Below the pieces are notes generated by a model. That model did no database searches, was not told the origin of the DNA, and saw only the letters and a program-made list of their open reading frames with translations. From assembly GCA_014281115.1 (NCBI GenBank), contig JACONQ010000008.1:2046001-2110000 (forward strand): a stretch of DNA of 64,000 nucleotides, in the 5' to 3' direction. Positions 44,241-54,872 of the stretch are shown here, piece by piece. How positions within the stretch are numbered: position 1 is the stretch's first letter; each line of letters opens with the position of its first letter. Both the position numbers and the translations under genes were made by a program. This stretch comes from Laburnicola sp. R22_1. Taxonomy: Eukaryota; Ascomycota; Dothideomycetes; Pleosporales; Didymosphaeriaceae.

Positions 44241-47200
44241 TCATCTAATCCACCAAACTGCCATTTGCTCCTCCGCTCTCTCCAGGAACACCATTGTAGG
44301 TGGTCGTGGGGCGTCAGGACGACGGCGATGGAAGTCCGTCAGTAACTCTTGACAACCAGTGACGTCGTAATAAGGCGCCCAATCCGGCTTGTCGTAGCTC
44401 TCCCATTTGACTAGGTAGTGCAAAAGGCCTTTGCGGCCGTTGGCGGGGTCCTTGCACCGCCGGTCCACCTTGTAGTCTAATATGTCCTCCACGTCATAGA
44501 CGGGGAGACCCTCCTCCATGGCCACCGGCCCTTGTGGATCCTGGCGTTGACCCGGCAGGGGATCCATCGCTTGGGGGTGTAGCAACCAGGGATGGAACCA
44601 AGGATAGATGTCCTTCAAATCATCGTGGGCGGTAAGGTCCAACTTGAACACTTTACCGTCAAAGTCCTTAACAATCTTAAAAGGCCCTAGATTCTTGTGG
44701 GACAGTCCACGACTATCCTTGCGCGTACGGATATTGCGCGCGTCCAGCATGACCCAGTCATCCACTTTGAACTCCGGCGCGGGTATCCTCTTGTTATTGG
44801 CGTACTCCTCCATCTTGGCTTGCGCCCACACCAAGCTGTGCCGTAAGTGAACCTTCAAGTCCTCGATCCTTGCTAGCAAGTGATCAGCGGCCCGGGCGTC
44901 ACGGGCAGCTTTCCATCCGGGCGGTAGTCGACCGGCGGGCTCCAACCCAGACCGGGGTAGGTAGCCCTTCGTGGCCTCGAACGGCGTTGTGCCCGTAGCG
45001 GTGCTCCTACTGCTGTTCGCTTCAAACTCCGCTATTGGCAGCATCTCCGCCCAGTTACGTTGGTCGTAATGAACGAACGACCGTAAATATTGCTTTAATG
45101 CCTGATTCGCTATTTCTGTCTGACCGTCTGTTTCAGGATGGGCGGTGGTGGACAGCAAGGGCTTCGTCCCTATGCGGTCGCAAAGACGGCGCCAGAAATG
45201 TGACGTGAATTGCGATCCGCGGTCCGACACTATCTCGGCTGGGTAACCTTCCTCACGCCATACGTACTCGATGAAAGCCTGTACGCAGGTGTCCACGTCT
45301 AAGGACGTGAGCGGCACGAATTTTTTCTTCTTGGACAATTGGTCCACCACGACCATGATGTGACGATAGTCGCGACTGTAACAGTGTGACTTCGGCAGGG
45401 GCGAGATGAAGTCGACTGACACGCTGGTCCAGTAGGAGTCCGGGATAGGCAGTGGGTGAAGCAGCCCGTGCTTGCCTTCCCGCTTTGACTTCGACCTGGA
45501 GCAGGTCAAGCAGTTCTTTATATATCTGGCAACGGTGTCCGTACTGTTGGGCCAGTAGTAATGGTGTGATAGCTTGTGAAATGTCTCGTGCTTGCCGCTG
45601 TGTCCTCCAGGCATAGTGTCATGATGAAGCTTGACAATAGACGTACGAAGTTCGTCATTGAAAGGGACGAACAATTTGTCGCGTACGTACACAAAGCCGT
45701 CATCAATTTTGACGTCTTGGAGTTCCAGGCGGATACCTTTCTCGTGGTACATGTCGTATGGCAACCGACGAGCACCGTCTACCTTGGCTTTAACTATCCT
45801 CTGCATGACTTCATCCGTTGCGGTGGCGTTGCGTACTTGCTGTATAACGTCCACGCCAGCGTCAAGACCATCTTGAGTGGAGGCTTCGTCCTGACCATTA
45901 GACGCGAAGACCTCCTCGCTAAGCGCATACATCATGTGAGCGAGGTCCGCGACCTCCATCACTAGGGATTCCGTGAGGATCTGGGCCAGGTATATGGCGT
46001 GCTGCGATCCGCCGTCATGACCCGGATGGGCCTCGACGACTTCCTTTGACAAGATGGTTTGTCGTTGGTGCTAAATGCGATCATCGTCCACACCCTCTGG
46101 TACGTCACCTGGTTGTTGGGTGATGGCGTCGGGCTTGGTCCCTTGTCTGCCAGGCCGGTACTTGATAACGAAGTTGAATTCTGCTAAGAACTCAGCCCAA
46201 CGAGCTTGTCTGCGGTTGAGTTGCTTCGTCGTTATAAAGTACTCCAAGGCTTTGTGATCGGAAAAGATCTCCACGGGGTCCGCAGTACCAGCCAATTCAG
46301 GTCTCCATTCTTTAAAGGCGCGAATGATCGCCATCAACTCCTTGTCGTAGATGGGATAGTTGATCTCCGCAGGCTTCATCTTCATCGAGAAGAAGGCGAT
46401 GGGCCGCAACATACCGTCGGGTTGATACTGCGACAGTATGCCGGCGACAACCCAGTCGGACGCGTCCGTCTCGATAATTGAGCGTAACTCCGGGTCGAAA
46501 TGCGCAAGTATTGGCGCGTCGACAAAGGCTCTCTTGAGGGCTTCAAAAGCTGTTTTGGCGGTTTCAGTGAGGTTGATTTTGCCTACCGCCCCCTTTGTTA
46601 GCTCAATTAACGGGCGGGCCAGCATTGAGAAACGGTGTATGAATCGCCAATAGAAGTTGGCGAATCCGATAAAGGCTTGTATGTCCTTCACAGTCCGGGG
46701 ATCGATCCACTCTAATATGGTGTCGATTTTTTCCGGATCCATTGCTAGTCCTTCCGTCGATAGGATCATTCCTAGGTACTTGACCTTCTTGACTGAGAAC
46801 TCGCACTTATGAACGTCTAAGAATAGACCAGCATCTTTGAGTGCGTTGAGGACTGTGAAGCAATGCCTCTCATAGTCCTCTTCATTTTCGCTATACACGA
46901 GGACGTCGTCCAAGTAAGCTGAGCAATAGTCGTCCAAATATTCTCTGAGGACGTGATTGATGTACCGTTGAAAGGTACCCGGTGCATTACATAACCCGAA
47001 GGGCATGACAACGTATTCAAACAATCCAAAGCGTGTCAGGAACGCCGTTTTGTGTCGATCGCCCTCCTTAACGAGGATCTTGTTGAACGCAGCGATGACG
47101 TCAAATTTCGAGAAGATCCTCACCTTGTTGAGTCGTGCCAAAGTCTCTTTGATTTTGGGCGGCGCATTGCGATTCTTGATCGTGATCTCATTAAGTTTGC

Positions 47201-48446
47201 GGTAATCGATGCAGATCCGCAAACCTCCTCCAGGCTTCCTCACCACTAGCAGCGGAGCAGCGTAGGGTGAATTGCTTTCTTGAATGTAACCCTTGCGAAG
47301 CTCCTCTTGTATGTAAGCTTTGACAGCTTCCATTTCCTCTCGAGATAACCCAAAAGCGCGCTGGAACGTCGGCTCTGCGCCTTCTTTAAGCGGTATCTCG
47401 TGATCCAAGCCCCCACGGGGCGGAGGCATGTCCTCAGCTGACTTGGGATCCCATAGGTCAATGATCGAGTGGTAGGCCTTCGGGATCAATTTCTTCAACT
47501 CCTCCACTGAGGGCGGTGCCTTGCCTAGTTTGTCGTGAAACTTCTTGAAGTCCTCATGCGAGGCGGCAGCGACGTCCGCAAAGAAGGCCATCGCCGCTAG
47601 GTGTTCGTCTGACTCCTCAGAGTGCTCTTCGTATTTGTCCCAATCCTCGGGACGGATCCAGGCGATGGAGTCGGGGTCACGTCGCGCGAACGCCATTGCC
47701 GCTTTGGCGGAGATCAGCGCGATCTCTACGTCGTTCTTCATCTTTACCGTAGGTCGGGTTGTCTCGGCGTGACTCTTGCCGTAACAATCGCAAGTAACCT
47801 TAACTAATAGGTTACTGTGCAAACAGTTGTGGTGGCAGTGATCGGACTCAAACGTTATGGATCGTTCTGACCACTTCATGGTGGGGTCGTGGGTCTCGAG
47901 CCACGGTTGACCGACGATGAGATCGAAACCGATGATGTCTGTGACCCAGAACCAGTCCTCGCTGCTGTGGCCTCCGATGTCGATCCTCACCTTGGCCATG
48001 TCGCTCATGGAGCCGACGATCTTTCCATCCGCTAACTTGAGCAACACAGGGCTCTTAGCGGGGACCGTCATTAGTTTGTGCTGTCGCGCAAAGGCTGCGC
48101 TCACTACTTGCCCGGTACATCCGCTGTTGGGGAGTAGCGTGGCTTTGATGGGAGCCTTCCAGGGCAGGATGACGTCACATCTCACCTTCATTTGTGAGCT
48201 ATGTGGCGGTTGATCTGGAGGCTCGGGTTCTGGTGGACGGTCCGTCGCGTCGACCGCGGCGGACGCGACCATCTCTTCTAGTCCGTGAGTGTTCTTGTAT
48301 AACTCACTCAATGACGCGAGCGACAACTGTACGCTCGGTCGACTCACCGGCGCGTCGGAGCGGCACCTCTTGAGGGTGGCGGCAACCTCCTTATGCGCTG
48401 GTAAGGGTTCCTGAAGGCGACTGTCCGCAGGAACTACTCTTTTCCC
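44241..48446 (-). pseudogene. pol: Gypsy pol polyprotein (protease, RT, RNase H, integrase, chromodomain) with one in-frame stop
   Basis: The frame opens at the gag overlap (GGGAAAAGAGTAG, 48446) and runs to 46071, where a TAG stops it. The same frame resumes at once and ends at 44241. Protease: LLPNSGCTGQ, with Asn where the catalytic Asp of DSG/DTG is expected (codon 48126-48128). RT: IDYRKLN, MPFGLCNAPGTFQ and the catalytic YLDD (46905-46916). RNase H: IIETDASDW, YDKELMAI, SDHKALEYF. Integrase: HHCC finger (GGHSGKHETFHKLSHHYYWP, CLTCSRSK) and DD35E core (VDFISPLPKS, VSDRGSQF, ETDGQTE). Chromodomain near the C-terminus (YDVEDILDYK, HYLVKWESY), which in chromoviruses steers insertion to modified histones. 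The TAG would be CAG before a C-to-T change. Protease loss and the stop make this copy non-autonomous. Confidence 0.9.
48434..48446 (-). promoter_or_regulatory. Candidate -1 ribosomal frameshift site between gag and pol
   Basis: On the minus strand G GGA AAA (48446-48440) stands in the gag frame as X XXY YYZ, followed by GAG and the gag stop TAG (48436-48434). Pol is open exactly in the -1 frame from this point. Programmed -1 shifting at such heptamers is established for retroviruses and several retrotransposons. Its use here is inferred. Confidence 0.65.
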
Positions 48447-50501
48447 GAGCCCGCGTCAGTTGGGTTCGCGAGTTCAAGATCGATAAGGTCCGCGGCATTG
48501 AGGAGCTCGCGGCGGAAAGGTGACTTTGTCTGACCCTTGCAAGGAGCATTCGCGTCCTTGGGGTTGTGTCCTGGCTTCAGACAGCGGGCGCACCATCCCT
48601 TCTTGACGATGAAACGGAATTCGTCGGCGGCTCGCCAGTACTCGTCTTTGCCATGTTTCTTGTCGACGTTGGCTCCTCCGCCACCGCTGTTGCTATGAGA
48701 GCGGTTGTTGGAGTTCTTCCGGCTGTCCTTGTCTTGTCTTTGCTAGTGGCCTTATTGTCTCCACCTCCACTACCAAAGGCGGCGGCCATGCTTGTCTCAA
48801 CCACTCGAAGACGATTTATAAAGTCAGCCCAATTCTCATTGCCTTGGGCGCCGCGGGAAGCGGGGCCTCGGAACCGCGAATTGAGGTTCATCAGAGCTTG
48901 GAACTTCTTGGACGTCGGATCCAGTTTGGCGCGGAACGCGACGTCATTGAATCGGCTCAACCACTGACCCAAAGTCTCCTTATCACCTTGTTTGACCGTG
49001 CCGTTCGCCAGCTCGGACATGGCGTTGCCTTGTTTGTCAATGATACCGAACGACTCCTCCAAGTCGTCGTACAACTGCTGGCACGTCTCGTACTTGTTGT
49101 CCGAGTTCGGCAGCGACCGATTCTTGATGGCTTGATAAGCCGTCTTGTCCGTGTGCTCGCGGAGATATTCGATCTTCGTCCATTCGTCGGTGAACTGGTC
49201 GAAGGAGCGATCGAACTTGGTTTCCGCCGACGCGATCCATTTCTCCAGATCCTCTGTGTCTTCACCGCTGAACGTCTTGATGTTGGGGTATCGAGGGTCG
49301 GAGCGACGCGTCGTAGTACTAGCCTTGCTGACCGCGGAGGCGGGAGTGCCCCGGCGGGCGCGTCGAGGGTCGCGTTCACCTTCACCGTCAGAACTGCTGC
49401 TGTCGCTGCTATCATTACCTCCGTCGTCGGAGGTGTCAAGGTCGGTGGCCCGCTGCTTGCGGGGCTTTGTCTTCTTCTTGCGCCGGTCCTTTTGACCTAC
49501 TTGCGCAAGGAGCTCCCAGTTGAGGGCTTCAGCGGTGTCGGCGCGCTGGGTGGCCTCATCGCGTTGTTGGCGCGCGGTGTCACGGTCCTTACGGAGGCGC
49601 GCGACCGTAGCTCCAGCCTTGTCTAACTGGGCATCCTTGTCTTGTAACTTGTGGCTGAGTTTGCGGACAGCCTGGCTTTCTGTCTTGAGCGATTGTTGTG
49701 ACTCCTTGAGCGCAGCTTCGGACAGACTCAATTGTTCCGCCGCTGTCGCTAGGTCCGATTGTGATGACAGGTCTCGCTGTAGGTACTTGACGATGGCGTT
49801 GAACCATTCCTGTGAATGAAGTGGGACCTCGGTGGCGAGGTCCTCGATTGTAGCGACCTTGCAAATGAGGGTGTCCTCGCGAGGTACCCCGTCGCCGTGG
49901 GTGTCGTGGAACAGGACAAGTACCTCTTCAATGGTGTCCTCACCTTCCTCGTCCATGACCACCCACATGACGTCATCCATGACCTTCTCGTAGTGCGCCT
50001 GTGAGATGCGGCGGGCAGTGGCGAAGTTGTACTTGTCGCCTGCCATGGTCCATTCCTGCGACTCCCGCACGCGAGGGCGGGGTTGCTGGTCATCTTGTTC
50101 CTCCGCTTCTTCTGACTCATGACCTTCCTCTACAGAGGCCAGCTTCGACTTGTCGCTGCTGCGAGGCAGGCCGCCCGAAGCGAAGGATACCTTCGTTGGG
50201 TTCAGTAGTGAGCTCATCGGCGTGCGCGAGGTGTAGCGGCCACCGAGAGATCCACTGCTGAGGGATCCAAAGGTCCGCGCACAGACTTCGCTGGTGCTGT
50301 GCGGGGAGCGTTGTTGAGGTCGCCATCGTCCTCCTCATTATCACTATCAAACAAGTGATCGCGCGTGGGTCGAGTGCCGTCATTCGCGACGGTCGATATG
50401 GACGCTTGCTGCTGACTAGGGTCCTGAGTCGCGGAGGCTCCCGCGGCCTTAGGCTTGCTGGCATCCTTGCGGCTAGAATCTTCCCCGCTAAGCTGTGCCA
50501 T
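48434..50501 (-). pseudogene. gag: Gypsy gag with CCHC zinc knuckle, frame broken twice
   Basis: The frame starts MAQLSGEDSSRKDASKPK at 50501 and ends at a TGA (50216-50214). That stop overlaps, as ATGA, the start MSSLLNPTKVSFASG of the next frame at 50217. The second frame runs to 48577 through a capsid-like region (FSGEDTEDLEKWIASAETKF, LGQWLSRFNDVAF). A one-base slip near 48725-48740 (GACAAGACAAGGAC) puts the nucleocapsid out of frame. In the third frame the knuckle CARCLKPGHNPKDANAPC (48592-48539) is intact and gag ends GSGKE-stop at 48434. Just upstream of 50217 the alternative frame reads SLSSGSLGGRYTSRTP, which looks like true gag, so the first break is probably also a one-base change rather than a separate leader gene. 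Confidence 0.82.
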
Positions 50502-50610
50502 TGTTCCGGATCTGTATGTCGATCAAATAAGTAAGGTGGGTCTCACGCACCAATCTCCGCAGGCTCGCTGGCTTGCCTAGTCTCCTGCGCTGAGGGGACT
50601 CCGAAGGTTG

Positions 50611-50621
50611 ATACGTAGATT
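50611..50621 (-). promoter_or_regulatory. Primer-binding site complementary to the element's own LTR (self-priming type)
   Basis: Read on the minus strand, AATCTACGTAT begins 1 nt after the 5' LTR. The same 11 bases occur in the opposite sense inside the LTR (50671-50681), where the element's RNA would read ATACGTAGATT. No match to the 3' end of a tRNA (which would begin TGG) is seen. Tf1 of fission yeast uses exactly such an 11-nt self-complementary primer. Confidence 0.72.
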
Positions 50622-50622
50622 G

Positions 50623-50817
50623 TGTTAGGGAGCTCAGGTGACTGATAATCGAAAAAGTTGATATTGACAGAATCTACGTATGGGTGCCAGCCAAAGGTGC
50701 TGGCTAAGCTCATAAGGCGCGCGAGGCGCGCTAAGAACGCGCTAGTACCTAATCGGGACTAGCGCCGGGGAAACCTCGGTAGTCGGCGTAAGGTAACTCC
50801 GACCTGGTTCCATAACA
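50623..50817 (-). repeat. 5' LTR of the gypsy element
   Basis: Identical to 43697-43891. It contains AATCTACGTAT at 50671-50681, the partner of the primer site. Followed by the target duplicate GATAA. Confidence 0.95.
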
Positions 50818-50822
50818 GATAA

Positions 50823-52050
50823 GTAGGAGGGTCTTACTAAGGTAGCTAGTAATTATAGTCTTTTATTACACTATATACTAATATAAATAAGACTTTAGAT
50901 TTAGAGATAAAGAGGTTAGCACTATTCTTTTATATTATAGATAAGATAGCTTTTAGAAAGATTATTCTACTAACTATAAAGTGTTATTTAAAGATATACT
51001 TAGTAATAGCGCCTATACTATTATATAGAGGTTTTATAATACACTCTATAGCAAAAAGAGAAAGTACTAAACTCTACTAAATTAGCTAATTAAGCTATAT
51101 AATATTAGCTTAAGAAGAAGCTTTATAATAATAAGAACTACTAACTACTCTTTAAAGTGCAAAAGTATTAATAGCTTATATAGAAAAAAGAAGAGCTTAT
51201 ATAGTCCTACTTTGAAAATTAAAAGAGTAGTATACTATTATATTCTATTATTATATATTAGTTAATTAAAAAGAAGTAGGTAACTAGTCAAAGGCTAAAC
51301 CAATAGCTTATATAAGAAGTAGAATAAAATTAAGAATTAATTTAATTTAAGAGCTTACTAAGTAGCCCTAGCTAAGTATAAAATTGTTGCTAGTGAGAAA
51401 AAGGCCTTCTTATACTATAGAGTTATATAAGTAAATAAATCTTTAGTTATAGTAGTATATATAAAAAGCTCTTATGTAATATATATAAAGTAGGCTTAAA
51501 GAAGCCTAAGGCTAATAGCTTTAAAAGTAAGTCTAATAAGAAAGTGTAGAAGGACTTTTATAATAGTATAGGCAATATAGGTTTTTTTATAAACAAAACT
51601 ACATTCCACAGCTATACTATAGTAAAAGAAAATCTAGCTATAACCTTTTTTTTATATTAGCTCTATAACATAGATACGATATAAATACATATAAAAGCAA
51701 ACAGTTTATAAGCGCTTATCTGTCTGGCACTCTGCAATCCCGTCGGCTTCCTATAATAGTAACTTAGCCACATCGGCGTAAACTAATAGCTGTAGGGGAG
51801 GAAGCGTTCTAACTAAGTTAATCTTACAATTAAATAATTTTCTTTTAATTATGTGATCTGACTATAAAGTGCCTATGGGTCTCGGTTAAGACCGGTAATA
51901 TAGGTTTAACTACTAAGAAGCTAGTAATAGTTACTAATAAGGAATAATTATAAGTTTATTATACTTATTTATTATATACTTTTACTAATAATTTTTAGTT
52001 GCTATAAGTCTAGTCCTTATACTAACCTTATTAACTATAGTAAGAATAGT
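50823..52050. other. AT-rich decayed repeats
   Basis: The right flank of the gypsy element. Around 51570-51670 it matches the sequence that surrounds the solo LTR at 41438, as an uninterrupted copy. At 51843-51897 lies a better preserved segment (TGTGATCTGACTATAAAGTG, GGTCTCGGTTAAGACCGG) shared with 63342-63395. No gene. Confidence 0.55.
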
Positions 52051-52051
52051 A

Positions 52052-52935
52052 TTAAAGATCTTTATTATGTTAAGATTCTAACTAAGATCGAATCCGCACT
52101 ATACACAGAGAGGAGTAAAATAGAAGGCACTAAAACCTAGCACCTAGCATATAGTGGTAGTAATAAAATATACACAAAATAATAAGAATTTTATTATTAA
52201 TATTTTGTATAGCGGCATTATTAATAGTAGTTAATAGATAGTCTACTATTTGGCATAACTAAGTTATATGTTATCTCTTAACTAGTAGACTATTAGAGAG
52301 AGTAAGAATAGTATACTTAATAGTAATATGGCGTATATTAAGGGGAATAATAATAAAGAGTATAAAGAGGAAATTAAGGATAATAAGAAGGAGCTTAAGG
52401 CTTATTTTTAAAAGCTGCTAGATAGGTATAATTCTAATATTATAGATAAGGATATAGACTTTAAGAATTTCTTAGACTTTAGAGGCTTAGGTACTAAAAG
52501 GGATTTAGATAATAAAGGGGGCTTAGGTGCTAAGGAGGTTTTAGATAATAAGAATGGCTTAGGTACTAAGGGGGTTTTAGATAATAATTAGCGCGTAGAA
52601 TAAGATAAGGTAAAGTTATAGTTTTACTATAGCTAATTATTATAGCTAATAATTATATACTAGTTACTAAAGATACTACTTATAATAGTATAATAATAAG
52701 CTAATTACTATCTAAAACTAACTCTATAATAAAGGGCTATATACTAGTCTACTTAACTACTATTAATAATATCGCTGTGTAAAATATTAATAATAAAATT
52801 ATTATTATATTGTGTATATTTTGTTACTACAACTATGTGCTAGATACTAGGTTTGAGTGCCTTCTATTTTACTCCTCTCTGTGTATAGTGCGGATTCGAC
52901 CTTAGTTAGAATCTTAACATAACAAAGATCTTTAA
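52052..52935. mobile_element. Terminal-inverted-repeat element (family R1), 884 bp
   Basis: Left TTAAAGATCTTTATTATGTT and right GATCTTTAA ends, flanked by TA (52050-52051, 52936-52937), with inverted termini of about 165 bp. Both contain CACAGAGAGGAGTAAAATAG-type and ATTTTATTATTAAT segments. The interior has a Gly/Leu-like triplet periodicity (AGGCTTAGGTACTAAAAGGG) but no open frame. Confidence 0.75.
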
Positions 52936-53305
52936 TATGCTAGTCTAGATCTAAAACTAACTTAATATATTCTATTAATAGCCCGGACAGATTAGTGCGC
53001 CGGATAGTTTTTCTTGGCAACTTCGAGGTCCCTCATAACTTATTATAGAACACTACTAAAATTACTTTATAGTGACTTATAAAAACCTACTATAACTTAT
53101 AATATACTAAGTTACTATTTAATCTACTTTTTACGTTATATAGCCTCTTTGCGCGGCTACTACAGCCGCGCAAAGCTAAGAAGTCTTTCTTAGCAGTACG
53201 AACTTACAACAAGACTCCCTATAATATACAATATATTATCTACTATACTATACATAGGTAATATATAGTATACTTATTATGATTCGTAGTAAAGTATACT
53301 ATATC

Positions 53306-54246
53306 TGTAAAAGTTAATAAATAGATAAGAAGGTAATCGAGTTAGTATTGTTAAAATAGTTAATTAATTTTAATAAACTGACTACCTAGCAATCTATATA
53401 CAAAATAATTTAGACTAACAAACACTTAGTTTTATATAGTTTAATTATGCCTTTAACTTTTATGCGTGCTAGTGTTTTAAACTAATGTTTAAACTAGTGT
53501 TTTATATGCGAGCTATTGTTTTATATATAGACTAGTGTTTTATATATAAGCTATTATATACAAACTAGTATTTTATATACAAACTAGTATTTTATATACA
53601 AACTAGTATTTTATATACAGACTAGTGTTTTATATACAAATAAGTGTTTTATATACAATCTAGTGTTTTATATACGAGCTATTATAAACTTTATTTTACT
53701 ATTACTTAGATATAATGTTAATAATAAACGCCTTATTTTAGAATAATTTATTACTTCTTAGTTTATTATACGCTAATATATATTATATTATAAAATAAGT
53801 CTTTTATATATTAAATTTTGTTTTTAGTAGCAAGTAATTTAATATATATAATATTGCCTTTTTTAGTATATTCTTTTTAGCAATTGCTCAAAATTGTTAA
53901 AGCGCTTAATTGCGACAAGTTGTCAAAAGTTATTAATTTAGAAAAATTAATTACGGGGTTATTTATATTATAATAGCGTATTTTATAATATTTATTAGGT
54001 TAGTGTTATATTATATTTTGTTTTTAGTTTTAAGTAATTTAATATATATAATATTAGATTTTTTAGTAAACTTTTTGTGCGTTACTTAAAGTTAACTTTG
54101 GCTTTAATTGCAACTTATTGTTAGAACGACTATTTTCGTTATTTTTAGGTAGCTTAGAGTTATTTATCTATTTATCTTTTATTATAACAGCGAAATTCTA
54201 ACATGTTATTTTATTATTTATTTTGCTTACTAATATAGTTTTAACA
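53306..54246 (-). repeat. 3' LTR of the copia element (941 bp)
   Basis: Contains an internal array of TTTTATATACAAACTAGTA-type units at about 53470-53690. The right LTR has fewer units, which accounts for much of the length difference. Confidence 0.85.
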
Positions 54247-54559
54247 CGTCCCCGTAAGCAATATATGCTTTATTTAGGATATTTTACTTTTTACTATTAT
54301 AGTTTTAACCCTGTTTATTTTATATTAAGATTTTGAAATATATAGTTATAGGTATTATTATTAAGGGCTTCTGGTAATATATCTACTACTTATTCTCTTA
54401 TAGGTATATAGTCTAGATTTATTATTTTTTCTTGTATTTTTTCTCTTACGTAGTGATATTGTATATTAATGTGTTTAGTTTTACTATGATGTTTAGAATT
54501 AAATACTAAATTAATAGCAGGTTTATTATTAGAGAGTATAAAGAAATTAGGAGTTTTTA

Positions 54560-54784
54560 TATTTAATAGTTTATTAATTTCTAATTATTATATATATTTA
54601 TTAAATAGGTGTATTCTTTTATAGCTTCTTTTTAGAGCCATATACTCAGCTTTATATATTGATAAAGCAGTCGATTTTTATAGTTTACTAGCCCAACTAA
54701 TAGGTATTCTATTAAAGGTAAATATATAACTAGTAGTACCTTTTCTAGTTATTAGGTCGCCGCCCCAGTTAGCGTCTGTATATC

Positions 54785-54872
<88 letters not shown>

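Larger units (their letters stand above)
43697..50817 (-). mobile_element. Ty3/gypsy chromovirus with identical LTRs, target duplication GATAA
   Basis: Two 195-bp LTRs (43697-43891 and 50623-50817), which I compared base by base and found identical, begin TGTTAGGG and end ATAACA. GATAA stands outside both (43692-43696 and 50818-50822). The element of 7121 bp is read on the minus strand: LTR, primer site, gag with zinc knuckle, frameshift site, protease, reverse transcriptase, RNase H, integrase with chromodomain, purine tract, LTR. Its composition is ordinary, in sharp contrast to the AT-rich sequence it sits in, so the insertion is recent. Several coding lesions are nevertheless present. Confidence 0.95.

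Noticed and set aside
48844..49626. Long plus-strand open frame of about 260 codons
   Set aside because: It is antisense to gag, whose frame has recognisable capsid-like and knuckle motifs. The antisense frame has none and results from GC-rich codon bias.
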